Shown here: piece after piece, positions 10,256-19,989 of the stretch
How positions within the stretch are numbered: the first letter of the stretch is position 1
How the letters are laid out: every line of letters starts with the position of its first letter
Assembly (NCBI RefSeq): GCF_900110205.1
Contig: NZ_FOCV01000008.1
Span: forward strand, 1-64,000
From: Rhizobium tibeticum
GTDB taxonomy: Bacteria; Pseudomonadota; Alphaproteobacteria; Rhizobiales; Rhizobiaceae
Reading direction: 5' to 3'
Length of the DNA: 64,000 nt
The notes under the pieces: model-generated
The model's input: only the letters and a program-made list of their open reading frames with translations
Told to the model about the DNA's origin: nothing
Databases searched by the model: none
Translations under genes and position numbers: made by a program

Positions 10256-10645
10256 TAGTGGCAACCCGATGCGGGCGGTCAATCCCGCAGCCATCGCCAT
10301 ACCCGGTATCCGTCGGTCTGCGCCGGGTCGAAAGTCCACTGCTGCTGATGCCGGATTAACCGGTGATGCCCGGTCCTGGATTTCGAATACCGACGCCCGC
10401 CAGCGCTGGCGAAATGCGCGCCGGGCTGCCTCGAGGCATCCAAACACGACTTCGACGGCTATTTGCCATGCAACACAAGTATAAGATGCGCACACGGCAA
10501 GCAAATTCGCCCTTACGATGAGTTCATCGTTTACTTGCATCAGAATTGCGCAGAATATTAGCGCATGGGAGGAAGCCTTCGGCCCTCACTCTCTATAAAT
10601 TGCGCCCGAACGGCTTTCCTCCCTTGGCTCAAGGGAGGATTAATC
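10256..10645. other. intergenic region between deoA and the second importer
   Basis: About 390 bases without a supported gene. The first half is GC-rich with several imperfect inverted repeats and the second half (10480-10620) is less GC-rich, so the promoter of the 10646 importer is expected there. I could not assign specific -35/-10 boxes. Confidence 0.4.
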
Positions 10646-11728
10646 ATGAGGCGGACTTTGCTGTACGCGGCGTCAGCTGCGGTACTATCGCTCGGCGTCT
10701 CGCAGGCATTTGCGCAGTCGGGCAGCGTTGAGAAAGCGGTTGGCGGCTACAATTTTGCCGAAGCTGCCAAGGAAGCGCCCGGCACGAAAGATTTCCATTC
10801 GGCTGACGGTCATTTGACCTTCGCGATCGTGACGCATACGGCAGGCAACGGCTTTTTTGATCCTGTCTATGTCGGCGCGACCGTCGCCGGCAACATGATC
10901 GGCGCCAAGATCCTGCTGCTCGGTTCGGAATCACCGGTAGACGATCCAGCGCGTGAGATCGAGATCCTGAACCAGATTGTCCAGGACCCGACAATAGACG
11001 GCATTATCATGACGACGCCGCAGATTGGCGCCTATAATGACATCGTCAAGGCGGCCGAGGCGGCAGGCATACCGATCGCGACGACCAACTCGTTCGATGC
11101 GACCATCCTCCATCGCAACAATATAAGTCATACCGGCCAGGACGCATCGGCCGCAGCAATCGGCGGCGAGGCACTCGCCAATTGCGTGCTTGCGAGCGGC
11201 GCGACCAGCGGCTCGATTCTCTTGCCGTCGTCGACCGCGATGGGCAACATTGAGGTGAACAACCGCGTGACCGCCGCTTTCAACGCCATCGTCAAGACGT
11301 TGAAGGATGCCGGCAAGCTTGACGCTTTCAAGGTCGACGCCGGGCCGGAGAATGTCGGGATCGACACGAACCCGAACGATCCGGTCAATGCGCTCGTTTC
11401 GCTCTTCGAGTCCCGCGGCGACGCGGTCGGCGCCTTCACAGCCAACAACGTCTTCACGCCACCGCTCGTGAAGGCGGTCGCGCAGATGGGGCGGACCGGC
11501 AAGTTCTGCGCATTTGGTTTCGATCTCGGCCCGGCGCAGCAAGAGGGCATTGCCGCTGGAAACCTGACCGGCTCGCTGGGACAGCAACCCTTCCTGCAGG
11601 GCTTCTGGCCTGTCATGCAGCTTTACCTGCAGATCGATCGCGGCATTGCTGCCGCCAACCTCGACACGCGTGCACAACTAGTGACGAAGGAGACCGTCGC
11701 AAACGTTGGCAAGCGCTTCGAGAACTAA
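10646..11728 (+). CDS. sugar-type ABC transporter periplasmic binding protein
   Basis: A periplasmic binding protein of the ribose/fructose (RbsB/FrcB, Peripla_BP_4) type, 360 residues. Residues 1-24 form a signal peptide ending SQAFAQ. Family features include LTFAIVTHTAGNGFFDPVYVGA at the start of the mature fold, LNQIVQDPTIDGIIMTTPQ, and a late SLGQQPFLQGFWPVMQL. The start at 10646 is preceded by a strong AAGGGAGG. The ligand cannot be read from sequence; the location among nucleoside genes suggests ribose, another pentose or a nucleoside. A perfect hairpin separates it from the permease gene. Confidence 0.9.
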   Translation: MRRTLLYAASAAVLSLGVSQAFAQSGSVEKAVGGYNFAEAAKEAPGTKDFHSADGHLTFAIVTHTAGNGFFDPVYVGATVAGNMIGAKILLLGSESPVDDPAREIEILNQIVQDPTIDGIIMTTPQIGAYNDIVKAAEAAGIPIATTNSFDATILHRNNISHTGQDASAAAIGGEALANCVLASGATSGSILLPSSTAMGNIEVNNRVTAAFNAIVKTLKDAGKLDAFKVDAGPENVGIDTNPNDPVNALVSLFESRGDAVGAFTANNVFTPPLVKAVAQMGRTGKFCAFGFDLGPAQQEGIAAGNLTGSLGQQPFLQGFWPVMQLYLQIDRGIAAANLDTRAQLVTKETVANVGKRFEN

Positions 11729-11748
11729 CCACCTGAAACGCCTGAAAT

Positions 11749-11779
11749 CGATGCGGGAGGACGCAAGCCTCCCGCATCG
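11749..11779 (+). terminator. intra-operon hairpin after the sugar-binding protein gene
   Basis: A perfect 12-bp stem (CGATGCGGGAGG / CCTCCCGCATCG) with a 7-base loop ACGCAAG. There is no T tract, so it more likely protects the 3' end of the binding-protein mRNA than terminates. It is placed like the 3309 hairpin in the first importer operon. Confidence 0.6.
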
Positions 11780-11806
11780 CAACGGCAAGGTTGATCGGCA
11801 GAGACC

Positions 11807-14059
11807 ATGGCGTCCACGACAACATCGTTAGGCCGCGCGCCGCCGCAGCTCGTCGGCGGCTGGGAGGCTGGGCTGCTGGTCTTCCTCGCGTTGCTCTATC
11901 TCGGCGGCGCTTTCGTCAATCCGGCCTTTTTTGGCTCTCCGGAAGCCCTTCACGCGCTGCTGCGCGATACATCCCGTGTCGGGATCATCGCGGTCGGAAT
12001 GACCTTCGTCATCGCCAACAAGGATCTCGATCTTTCGGTCGGCTCCACCTACGGACTGATCGCCGTGGTTTTCGCCAGGCTTTTTGCGTCGAACGTTCTC
12101 GACTTTGGGGTCATGGAGTCCGCAATCTTCTGTGTGCTGCTGGGCACGGTGATTGGCCTCGTCAACGGCGTGCTTGTGACGACCCTGAGAGTGCCTGCCT
12201 TCATTGCTACGCTGACGATGCTTTTCATCGGTCGCGGCTTCGTTCTTGCGCTTTCGCATGGTCAGGCGATCTATTACTCCAGCAAGGCGAAAGACTATCC
12301 GCTCTTCTTTCATCTCGGCGAGATCAATGCTCTCGGCTTCAACAACCAGATCGCGATCTTCCTTCTCATCGCTGTCATCGGCGCTTATGTGCTTGCCAAG
12401 TCCCGTTGGGGCTATGAGACCTTTGCTACGGGCGGAAACGAGCAGGCTGCAGCCTATGCCGGCATCCGCACGCGCTGGGTGCGCATTCGCGCTTACCTGC
12501 TCTCATCGCTTTGCGCGACCCTTTCTGCTCTCTTGTCAGCTGCGCAGGACAAGGGTGTCACTCCTCTTTACGGCGTCAGTTGGGAACTCACCGTTATCGC
12601 GTCGGTCGTCATAGGCGGTGCATCGATCCTGGGTGGGCGCGGTCGGGTGATCGGGTCTTGCCTTGGGGCCGCAGCCGTCGTGCTGATCGACAAGGTATTG
12701 CGCGAGGGCTGGCCGATCACGCGTACCGTCGTTATCGACGGGGAGAGCATTGCCGTCGGTGCCAGGTTCACCCTACCCGCCGGTGCCGTGTTGGTTTTCC
12801 TGGGTCTCCTTCTCGTCACGGCCGTGCTCATCGAGCCGTTCCTCATTCGCCGCCAGATCGCGGCCAGGTTCTGGGCCTGGATCCGCGGCAGACCACCGCC
12901 GCCAGCCTACGAGACCGGCGGCGTGGCCCTGGAGGGCGCGCAGACGAAAGGGGCGATGGCGACCGACATCGCACTCTCGGCTACCGGGCTCGGCAAGTTC
13001 CTCGCGCGCCGTGACGCGCTCGCCATCATCCTGACCACGGTGCTGTGGCTGACCGGTTTGGCGCTGAGGCCAGATTACTGGTGGAATCTGCCCAACACCT
13101 TCGCGATCCTGCTCAACTACACAGAACTGGCACTCATTACCGTCGGACTGACTTACGTCATTGCGGCCGGCGATATCGATCTTTCCGTTGGCGCAGTGCT
13201 TGCGCTTGCAGGCAGCACCGCAGCCTATTTCTTGAAGGTATTGGGCGCCGATCCGTTCACTGCCGTAGCGATGGGGCTGCTCGCGGGGAGCGCTGCGGGC
13301 CTCGTTAACGCCGTCGTCACAGTCGGCTTCAAGCTACCGGCCTTCATTGCCACGCTCGGCATGTTCTACATTGCCCGAGGTCTCGCCGCCTGGTTCGTCG
13401 CCGGCCAGCAACTGACCGGTTGGCCTGAAGGCTACAACCTGCTTGGTCGCAAGGTGAATGACGTTCTCCTGCATTTCGGCCTATCGCTGCCGCCGGGGAT
13501 CATTCGCTCGGTGGCCGAGGTCGTCAGCATCCAGACGATATTTATTTTTTTGGTCGCCGTCACGGCTGGTATCGTGCTTGCCTACACACCATTCGGACTA
13601 AAGGTCTGCGCGGCGGGCGGCAACGTCCGCGCGGCCGCTTATGCCGGCATCAACACGAACCGCGTGCGTTTCACTTCACTCATGCTGGCCGCTCTTTGCG
13701 CAGCCGTGGCCGGGATCATCAACGTCGCTTACTTCCGCAGCTTCAACCCGGTTGCCGGCCAGTTCCGGGAGCTTGACGCCATCGCCTCCGTTATCATCGG
13801 CGGCGGATCGATCTTCGGCGGTTATGGCACGATGATCGGTTCGCTTGCCGGAGCGGCCGTCATCACGCTCATCCGGGCACTCCTGCAGCTCAACGTCCAG
13901 GGCTTCAGCATGCCGCAGCACTGGATCAATGTCTTCATTGGGGTCATCCTCATTGTCGCAGTGCTGATCGACATATGGGTGCGTCAGGCCAATGTCTTCG
14001 CGCGCCTGCGGGCCCTTTTTACGAAAGCGGTGCCAACGGGAGAACGCATCCATGGCTGA
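11807..14059 (+). CDS. fused double permease of sugar-type ABC transporter
   Basis: At 750 residues this is about twice the length of an RbsC/FrcC permease, and it holds two complete BPD_transp_2 domains in tandem. The first copy (about 1-350) has NKDLDLSVGSTYGLIAVV and GGNEQAAAYAGIRTRWVRIRAYL. The second (about 395-750) repeats these as AAGDIDLSVGAVLALAGS and GGNVRAAAYAGINTNRVRF. Each half ends with an ASVVIGGASILGG-type motif. The hydrophilic linker (about 350-395) includes an in-frame ATG at 12957, so separate internal initiation is conceivable. Binding protein, fused channel and a single-domain ATPase (8-base overlap at the end) would make a complete importer, the ATPase presumably acting as a homodimer. 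Confidence 0.92.
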   Translation: MASTTTSLGRAPPQLVGGWEAGLLVFLALLYLGGAFVNPAFFGSPEALHALLRDTSRVGIIAVGMTFVIANKDLDLSVGSTYGLIAVVFARLFASNVLDFGVMESAIFCVLLGTVIGLVNGVLVTTLRVPAFIATLTMLFIGRGFVLALSHGQAIYYSSKAKDYPLFFHLGEINALGFNNQIAIFLLIAVIGAYVLAKSRWGYETFATGGNEQAAAYAGIRTRWVRIRAYLLSSLCATLSALLSAAQDKGVTPLYGVSWELTVIASVVIGGASILGGRGRVIGSCLGAAAVVLIDKVLREGWPITRTVVIDGESIAVGARFTLPAGAVLVFLGLLLVTAVLIEPFLIRRQIAARFWAWIRGRPPPPAYETGGVALEGAQTKGAMATDIALSATGLGKFLARRDALAIILTTVLWLTGLALRPDYWWNLPNTFAILLNYTELALITVGLTYVIAAGDIDLSVGAVLALAGSTAAYFLKVLGADPFTAVAMGLLAGSAAGLVNAVVTVGFKLPAFIATLGMFYIARGLAAWFVAGQQLTGWPEGYNLLGRKVNDVLLHFGLSLPPGIIRSVAEVVSIQTIFIFLVAVTAGIVLAYTPFGLKVCAAGGNVRAAAYAGINTNRVRFTSLMLAALCAAVAGIINVAYFRSFNPVAGQFRELDAIASVIIGGGSIFGGYGTMIGSLAGAAVITLIRALLQLNVQGFSMPQHWINVFIGVILIVAVLIDIWVRQANVFARLRALFTKAVPTGERIHG

Positions 14060-14852
14060 CGCGCAACCCTTACAGCCGATTGTCGAAATGCGGAGCATCG
14101 AGAAGGCCTTCGGAGCCGTGCAGGCACTGCGCAAAGTCGATCTCGTGCTTTATCCAGGCGAGATTCTCGGCCTAGTCGGCGACAATTCGGCCGGCAAGTC
14201 GACGCTGATGAAGATTCTGACCGGTGCCTATCAGCGCGATTCCGGCGAAATCCTGGTTGCTGGGCAACCGGTGTATTTCAAGGGTCCGCACGAGAGCCGC
14301 GACGCCGGAATCGAGATGATCTATCAAGACTTCGCGCTTTGCGGGAACATGGATGTCGGTCAGAACATCTTCCTTGGCCGCTGGCCCCTCAAGGGCCCCT
14401 TCGTCAACCGACGAAAGATGTATGCCGAGGCCGACCGCGTTCTGAAACGGCTTAAAGTCGACGTGAATTCCGTCTATCAAAAGGTTGAAAGCCTGTCAGG
14501 CGGTCGCCAGCAATCTGTAGCGATTGCCCGCGCGATCTCGTTCGAACCGCGCGTCGTGATCCTCGACGAGCCGACTGCCAACCTTTCCGTGATGGCGACC
14601 GAACGGCTGCTCGAAACCATGCTGGAGCTGAAGAAGCAAGGCGTCGCCCAAATCATCATCTCGCATCGCCTTGTTGATATTTTTGCCGTGGGTGATCGTG
14701 TCATGGTCCTCAAGCGCGGAGAGTATGTCGGCGACCGCTACGTCAAAAACACGGACGAGCACGAGGTCTTGGAGATAATTGTCTCCGGAACCCGCGAGAA
14801 CGCGCTGACAGCCGACGAGGCAAGAAACATTGATCGGCCATCGACGCCGTGA
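14052..14852 (+). CDS. sugar ABC transporter ATP-binding protein, single domain (FrcA-like)
   Basis: A 266-residue protein with one ABC domain, unlike the usual double-domain RbsA type but like rhizobial FrcA. Walker A reads GDNSAGKST (Ser where Gly is usual). The signature is LSGGRQQSVAIARA, Walker B is VVILDEPTANLSV, and the H-loop is IIISHRLVDIFAVGDR. The ATG at 14052 overlaps the permease stop by 8 bases, so translation is coupled. It energises the fused permease encoded upstream. Confidence 0.92.
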   Translation: MADAQPLQPIVEMRSIEKAFGAVQALRKVDLVLYPGEILGLVGDNSAGKSTLMKILTGAYQRDSGEILVAGQPVYFKGPHESRDAGIEMIYQDFALCGNMDVGQNIFLGRWPLKGPFVNRRKMYAEADRVLKRLKVDVNSVYQKVESLSGGRQQSVAIARAISFEPRVVILDEPTANLSVMATERLLETMLELKKQGVAQIIISHRLVDIFAVGDRVMVLKRGEYVGDRYVKNTDEHEVLEIIVSGTRENALTADEARNIDRPSTP

Positions 14853-14985
14853 CGTCATGCCCAACCTGCATTACGCCCGGGCGTGGATTTGCCTCGACAG
14901 GTTTTCGACGACGGCGAAACGCCGGTGAGGAGATGATGTGCGGTCTTGATGACCCGTAGGCTGTGGAAAGTCCTCGATACCCGGT

Positions 14986-15507
14986 CTATTGCTTCAAACT
15001 GAGGGATCCATCTGCAACGGAATAGGAGGCAAGCTTCCTGAGGAAGCTCATGCCGACGAGCGTGGAGGAAAGGGCATCATCCTTCAGCACGAAAGCCTCC
15101 ACGTCGCGCACACGAATGCCACCGATTTCCACCCGATCCAATGTGATGTGCGCCGCCTTTGTCTGCCCATTGGCCGTGTCCACCGAGTAGCGGAAATCAA
15201 GCTGGTTGCCGGTGTAGCCAAGGCGTCGGGCGAAGCTCTCGTTCAGAGCGACATAGGTTGCACCTGTGTCGATCAGGCCCTGCACCTGTCGACCGTTGAT
15301 TTTGAAGTCTCCGGAGTAATGTCCCTGGGCATCGGCCTGCAGGCGCGTCGTGCCACCATTCACCGCGGTGGCAGGTCTCTGTTCGGTCCTGCCGGTTACG
15401 AAGTTGGCCGAAACAACTGCTTCGCTGCCGGGTTTTCCCATGAGGGACGGAATTTGTGTGGCAAGCACCGCGGCGATGCTTGCAAAAATGACGGTGCGCA
15501 GGAGCAT
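14986..15507 (-). CDS. retropepsin-like aspartic protease, membrane-anchored (TIGR02281-type)
   Basis: A 173-residue protein with an N-terminal hydrophobic anchor (about residues 3-22) followed by a single retropepsin-like domain. The catalytic motif is visible as LIDTGATYVALNESFARRLGY, with the Asp in DTGA, and the C-terminal flap-side stretch is STLVGMSFLRKL. One DTG motif per chain implies a homodimeric active site. It resembles the clan AA proteases common in Rhizobiales; the periplasmic substrate is unknown. It stands alone, separated from upp by a hairpin. Confidence 0.85.
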   Translation of the reverse strand: MLLRTVIFASIAAVLATQIPSLMGKPGSEAVVSANFVTGRTEQRPATAVNGGTTRLQADAQGHYSGDFKINGRQVQGLIDTGATYVALNESFARRLGYTGNQLDFRYSVDTANGQTKAAHITLDRVEIGGIRVRDVEAFVLKDDALSSTLVGMSFLRKLASYSVADGSLSLKQ

Positions 15508-15608
15508 CGGGACAGAAATCCTTCCTGTATAAACCCCGCGTCATGCGTGGCCATGCTTCTAGCTGCTACGCCATATTTGCTGACAAGTTGCTAATGCCGG
15601 CAAAGCAA

Positions 15609-15635
15609 ATGGCCCGGCAAGCATGTCCGGGCCAT
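15609..15635 (-). terminator. terminator-like hairpin downstream of upp
   Basis: A perfect 9-bp stem (ATGGCCCGG / CCGGGCCAT) with a 9-base loop. On the minus strand it follows the upp stop and continues into TTTGCTTTG. Confidence 0.65.
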
Positions 15636-15667
15636 CAACTGCCTCTATTTGGTAAACGGAGTGCAAA

Positions 15668-16297
15668 TCATTTCGTGCCGTACATGCGGTCGCCGGCGTC
15701 GCCGAGACCAGGCATGATGTAGCCCTTCTCGTTCAGATGGCTGTCGATGGAGGCGGTGAAGACGGGAACATCCGGATGCGCCTCGCGGAAATTTCTGATG
15801 CCCTCGGGTGCCGCCAGAAGGCAAAGGAAGCGAATATTGTGGGCTCCGCGTTCCTTGAGCTTGTCGATTGCGGCGATCGACGAATTGCCGGTGGCAAGCA
15901 TCGGGTCGACGACGATGATCAGGCGCTCCGAAATATCCTCGGGAGCCTTGAAGTAATATTCGACCGGCTGCAGCGTCTCGTGATCGCGGTAGACGCCGAT
16001 ATGCGACACGCGCGCCGACGGCACGAGATCGAGCATGCCTTCGAGAAGGCCGTTACCGGCACGCAGGATCGAGGCGAAGACGAGCTTCTTGCCTTCGAGG
16101 ATCGGCGATTCCATCGTCTGCAGGGGCGTCTCGATGGTCTCCATCGTGAGCTCCAGATCGCGGGTCACTTCGTAGCAGAGCAGCGTAGAGATTTCGCGCA
16201 GGAGCCGACGAAAACTCCCGGTAGAGGTCTCCTTGCGCCGCATGATCGTGAGTTTGTGCTGCACAAGCGGGTGATCAATGACCGTTACGCCATCCAT
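15668..16297 (-). CDS. upp: uracil phosphoribosyltransferase
   Basis: Makes UMP from uracil and PRPP, salvaging the base released by nucleoside phosphorolysis. The 209-residue length is standard. The PRPP-binding loop [18 protein letters not shown] and the C-terminal uracil-binding [18 protein letters not shown] are clear, as are [14 protein letters not shown] and the N-terminal [13 protein letters not shown]. The start at 16297 gives the family N-terminus; an in-frame ATG at 16357 would begin within the add-upp intergenic hairpin. It is third in the deoB-add-upp strand order but separated from add by a terminator-like hairpin, so it may be transcribed independently. Confidence 0.95.
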   Translation of the reverse strand: MDGVTVIDHPLVQHKLTIMRRKETSTGSFRRLLREISTLLCYEVTRDLELTMETIETPLQTMESPILEGKKLVFASILRAGNGLLEGMLDLVPSARVSHIGVYRDHETLQPVEYYFKAPEDISERLIIVVDPMLATGNSSIAAIDKLKERGAHNIRFLCLLAAPEGIRNFREAHPDVPVFTASIDSHLNEKGYIMPGLGDAGDRMYGTK

Positions 16298-16346
16298 GGC
16301 CGAGCCCTTCCTATCGTTGTTCTTATCGGATGTTTCTTCCATGGAA

Positions 16347-16377
16347 ATTGCCTCCACTGCAAGAGCGGAGGCAATTT
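16347..16377 (-). terminator. hairpin between add and upp
   Basis: A perfect 10-bp stem (AATTGCCTCC / GGAGGCAATT) with an 11-base loop, downstream of the add stop on the minus strand. Only a short T run follows in that direction, so termination could be partial. Confidence 0.6.
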
Positions 16378-16405
16378 TGCAATGCGCTCCCCAAGGCGAG
16401 AGGGG

Positions 16406-17374
16406 TCACATCCGGGCAAAAATTGCCTGGCGCGTCGGCTCGTCGACGAAGGCTGCCTCGATACCGGTTCGCGTCATCTCATCAATTGCGGCGTCGCTGA
16501 AGCCAAAGGCATCGGCGGCCAATTCGTACTCGCGCTTCAGCGACGTATGAAAGAACGGTGGGTCGTCCGAACTGATCGTCACGCGTACACCGGCCTCCTT
16601 GAGCCGTGGCAACGGATGAGAGGCGAAATCCGGGAAGACGTTCAGCGCAATGTTGGAGCCGGGACAGACTTCGAGCACCGTTCCGAGGTCGGCGATCCGC
16701 CGGACGAGATTCATGTCTTCTATAGCGCGCACGCCGTGCCCGATGCGGGAGGGCCTGACGACGTCGAGCGCCTCGGCAACGCTGAAAGCGCCGCACACCT
16801 CGCCCGCGTGGATGGTGAGGCCGAGCCCTGCATGGCGCGCGATGTCAAAGGCACGCGCGTAGTCGGCAACCCGACCCATTCGCTCCTCGCCGGCAAGATT
16901 GAATCCGGTGATAAGCGGATTTTTCGCCTTAGCAGCATATTCCGCGGCGCCAATGACACTTTCGGGGCCGAAATGACGCTCCCCCGTGACAATCAGACGT
17001 GCCTCGATACCGCTTTTCGCCTTCGCACGACGAATACCTTCGCACACACCTTCGATGTAAGCGTCCGCGCCAAGCCCGATTCGCTTGCCGTGATCAGGAG
17101 ACACGATCAGCTCGCTGTAGATCGTGCCTACGGCGGCGAGTTCCTCAAGATAGGTTTCAGTCAGCAGCGCATAGTCTTCTTCGGTCTTGTAGACCTCGGA
17201 GACCTTGTCGTAGCATTGCAGAAAGCTTGCGAAATCGTGCCAGACATAGGCGCCATCAGCCAGATAGGGGCTGATGTCGATGTTGTACTTGCGGGCCTGC
17301 GCCCAGGTAAGCGTTGGCGACGCCGCACCTTCCAGATGGCAGTGCAGCTCGACCTTCTTCAAATGCGATGTCAT
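16406..17374 (-). CDS. add: adenosine deaminase
   Basis: Converts adenosine and deoxyadenosine to inosine and deoxyinosine, which PunA can then split. The 322-residue protein shows the metal-binding HxH ([11 protein letters not shown]), LTIHAGE, IGHGVRA and [12 protein letters not shown], the full adenosine deaminase catalytic set. The ATG at 17374 overlaps the deoB stop as ATGA, so the two are co-translated. Adenine deaminase-like members share these motifs, so nucleoside specificity is inferred from length and context. Confidence 0.92.
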   Translation of the reverse strand: MTSHLKKVELHCHLEGAASPTLTWAQARKYNIDISPYLADGAYVWHDFASFLQCYDKVSEVYKTEEDYALLTETYLEELAAVGTIYSELIVSPDHGKRIGLGADAYIEGVCEGIRRAKAKSGIEARLIVTGERHFGPESVIGAAEYAAKAKNPLITGFNLAGEERMGRVADYARAFDIARHAGLGLTIHAGEVCGAFSVAEALDVVRPSRIGHGVRAIEDMNLVRRIADLGTVLEVCPGSNIALNVFPDFASHPLPRLKEAGVRVTISSDDPPFFHTSLKREYELAADAFGFSDAAIDEMTRTGIEAAFVDEPTRQAIFARM

Positions 17375-18591
17375 AGAAAACTTCTCCCGTGCGCCCCCGG
17401 CGGAATGCGCAGATGGCGCGCAATCGTCTCGCCGATATCCGCATAGGTGGCGCGGATGCCGATATCGCGAGAACGCAACCCCGGCCCGTAGGCAATGATC
17501 GGCACGCGTTCGCGCGTGTGATCGGTGCCGCGCCACGTCGGATCGCAGCCATGGTCGGCGGTCAGGATCACGAGATCGCCGGGCTTCAGCTTGCCGCCCA
17601 CTTCGGGCAGCCTGGAATCAAAGGCTTCAAGCGCGGCGGCATAGCCTGCCACGTCCCTGCGATGGCCGTAGACCATGTCGAAATCGACAAAGTTTGTGAA
17701 AACCAGTTCGCCATCCTCGGCGGTGTCCATGGCTGCGAGGCTGGCATCCATCAACGCCTCATTGCCATTCGCCTTGACCACCCGCGATACCCCCTTATGC
17801 GCAAAGATGTCGCCGATCTTGCCAATGGCATGGACCTTGCGACCTTCCTTGACCAGTCGGTCGAGAAGCGTCGGCTCCGGCGGTGGCACAGAGAAGTCGC
17901 GCCGGTTTCCGGTGCGCTGGAACTTGGAGACGGTTTCCCCAACAAACGGCCGAGCGATGACGCGGCCGATATTGTATTGGTCCAGCAACGCCCTCGCGAT
18001 CGTGCAGAAGGTCATGAGCCTGTCGAGGCCGAAATGCGCCTCGTGCGCGGCAACCTGGAAGACGGAGTCGGACGAGGTGTAGCAGATCGGCCTTCCAGTC
18101 CGGATATGCTCTTCGCCATGGCGGGCAATGATGTCGGTGCCCGAGGCGTGGCAGTTGCCGAGTATCCCCGGAACGTCCGCAGCCCTGCAGAGCGCCTCGA
18201 CCAGCTGCGGCGGAAAGGCTTCCCCTTCGGTTGGAAAGTAGCCCCAGTCGAATGTTACAGGCGTTCCGGCGATCTCCCAATGGCCGGACGGGGTGTCTTT
18301 GCCATGCGAAACTTCGCTGGCGGAGCCGAACATCGCGTAGACTTTTTCCGGAACTGGCATCCCGGCCGGAACGCGGCCCGACGCGGCCTTTGCCAGATGC
18401 ACCAGACCAAGAGCCGACATGTTCGGAAGCTGGAGCGGGCCGGAGCGCAACCCTTCGCGATCGCCAACACCCGCCGCACAGAATTCCGCGATGTGTCCCA
18501 GCGTGTTGGCGCCCTCATCGCCGTAAGCCGCAGCATCCGGAGCACCGCCGACGCCAAAAGAATCCAGAACGAAAAGAAACGCTCGCGCCAT
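17371..18591 (-). CDS. deoB: phosphopentomutase
   Basis: Interconverts (deoxy)ribose-1-phosphate and -5-phosphate, linking PunA and DeoA products to DeoC. The 406-residue alkaline-phosphatase-superfamily enzyme has the N-terminal metal site [14 protein letters not shown] and the C-terminal [18 protein letters not shown] with several metal ligands. The start at 18591 ([13 protein letters not shown]) is the family start; an extension to 18630 looks non-coding. It is first of a minus-strand unit with add. Confidence 0.95.
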   Translation of the reverse strand: MARAFLFVLDSFGVGGAPDAAAYGDEGANTLGHIAEFCAAGVGDREGLRSGPLQLPNMSALGLVHLAKAASGRVPAGMPVPEKVYAMFGSASEVSHGKDTPSGHWEIAGTPVTFDWGYFPTEGEAFPPQLVEALCRAADVPGILGNCHASGTDIIARHGEEHIRTGRPICYTSSDSVFQVAAHEAHFGLDRLMTFCTIARALLDQYNIGRVIARPFVGETVSKFQRTGNRRDFSVPPPEPTLLDRLVKEGRKVHAIGKIGDIFAHKGVSRVVKANGNEALMDASLAAMDTAEDGELVFTNFVDFDMVYGHRRDVAGYAAALEAFDSRLPEVGGKLKPGDLVILTADHGCDPTWRGTDHTRERVPIIAYGPGLRSRDIGIRATYADIGETIARHLRIPPGAHGRSFL

Positions 18592-18683
18592 GCTCCACCC
18601 AGCGAATTCACGGTCCACGCAGTGGGCCACTGTTCAAGCCTTATAACGGCAGAGCGCGCTTGGCAAACCTGCATCCGGCTCAG

Positions 18684-19259
18684 TCAGCAATCGCCGCACG
18701 TGACAGTAGCGCTCGCACGGGGGAGATAGAAGTAACTGCGGCTGATGGTGATCGTGCTGTCGTTCGGCACCAAGTTTGGTGCAAACAGGAAGAGCTTATA
18801 CGGAATGCTGAGTTCGGTACGGACCAAAAAGATATTGGCTTTCTTCATATCGGCCGGCACCGTCGTAGCGGAATTAACCACATATGGACGGCTGCCATCC
18901 TGCGCCCACGACCATGCCACTGTCGGGTTTCCAGTACCATCGAGAGCGATGCCCGTGATCTTGATCGTAAGGCCGGTCGAACCGTAGGGGACGAATACCG
19001 CAGAGGCCACCGAGGGCATATCGGTGAGCCAAGCTTTGGTCACGCTTTTCTGTTGGGTCACAACATCCGTGATCATGCCAGCCGCCCGGCTTGCGCGCTT
19101 GCTGATGCTGAGACCAATCGTGATCTCGAATGCACCGATGTAAAGCATCACCAGGATCGGGAACAGGATCGCAAACTCGATCGCGCCCACGCCCTGCCGG
19201 TCGCCGATGAAGCGTCTTGCGAGCCGATGAAGCCTGATCAATACGCCGCGACCTGCCAT
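18684..19259 (-). CDS. TadE-like pseudopilin of the Tad pilus system
   Basis: A 191-residue protein with a short basic N-terminus and the TadE-type segment GVGAIEFAILFPILVMLYIGAFEITIG (residues about 26-52), where the GxxxxEF pattern marks prepilin-like processing before a transmembrane helix. The remainder is a periplasmic domain with a C-terminal Cys pair (TCGDC). The start at 19259 shares one base with the stop of the upstream TadE-like gene. It is divergent from the flp-cpa operon and probably a minor pseudopilin. Confidence 0.85.
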   Translation of the reverse strand: MAGRGVLIRLHRLARRFIGDRQGVGAIEFAILFPILVMLYIGAFEITIGLSISKRASRAAGMITDVVTQQKSVTKAWLTDMPSVASAVFVPYGSTGLTIKITGIALDGTGNPTVAWSWAQDGSRPYVVNSATTVPADMKKANIFLVRTELSIPYKLFLFAPNLVPNDSTITISRSYFYLPRASATVTCGDC

Positions 19260-19885
19260 CAGGGGTACTGCTCGTTCTGGAAGGCCGTCGTGGCGACCAT
19301 TAGAAAATATGAGGAAGAGCCGTCGGTAGGGCGGACGTTCGTAATGTAAGGCCTTATCAGGTCGGTGATGACTTGCCAGCGGTAATAGGCCCGGACCATG
19401 TTGATCGTGCCAGAACCGCCAGGAAGATATTTGAAGTCCGAGGTCTTGATGTCCGCGTAGGCGCTGGTGGACGTCCTCGGTATCGTCGTCGGAATGGCCG
19501 CAAATGTGGAGAAGTTCTGTACGTCGATGAACAGCTTGCTCGGAGTGGCCACTTCCGTTGTAGAGCATTTTATCAGAATTGAAATCTCATCGCAGAACGC
19601 CGTCCTGAACGATGTCACATCCGTGTTCGCGGGTGTGATCTGGCCGGTCCGCATCTTGCGGCTCATCGTATCCACGGCATTGGACAAGAGCTCCTCGCCG
19701 GCAAAGGCAATGAATGTCTCGATGATCGCAAAGACCACCAGGAAATAGGGTATGGCGAGGAGTGCAAATTCGATAGCGGCCGACCCGTCGCGAGAGCGCG
19801 CAAATGCGGTTAACCGCGGCCGCCTCCGCCGATGGGGGCGGGAGGCCGCGTCCGCTGTTTGATCCGTTTCCTTCATGACATGCAT
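19259..19885 (-). CDS. second TadE-like pseudopilin of the Tad pilus system
   Basis: About 208 residues. A basic, Arg-rich leader precedes the processing-type motif GSAAIEFALLAIPYFLVVFAIIETFIAF, followed by a periplasmic domain. Starts at 19885 (MHVMKETD) or 19876 (MKETD) are both plausible; upstream residues to 19972 look less protein-like. It is translationally adjacent to the first TadE-like gene, so the two probably form a TadE/TadF-type pseudopilin pair. Confidence 0.85.
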   Translation of the reverse strand: MHVMKETDQTADAASRPHRRRRPRLTAFARSRDGSAAIEFALLAIPYFLVVFAIIETFIAFAGEELLSNAVDTMSRKMRTGQITPANTDVTSFRTAFCDEISILIKCSTTEVATPSKLFIDVQNFSTFAAIPTTIPRTSTSAYADIKTSDFKYLPGGSGTINMVRAYYRWQVITDLIRPYITNVRPTDGSSSYFLMVATTAFQNEQYP

Positions 19886-19989
19886 CCGGGACAGCTTCGA
19901 CCACACCGTTTTAAAGGGTGATCGTTGATTTTCCGTTTCAAGCCGGATCAGAAGTTTAACGGACGTTGGCAAACGCGATTTGGCGGCTA

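Noticed and set aside
15737-17446. A 569-residue plus-strand reading frame
   Set aside because: It lies antisense to upp and add, whose catalytic motifs are unmistakable; long antisense frames are expected in GC-rich DNA.
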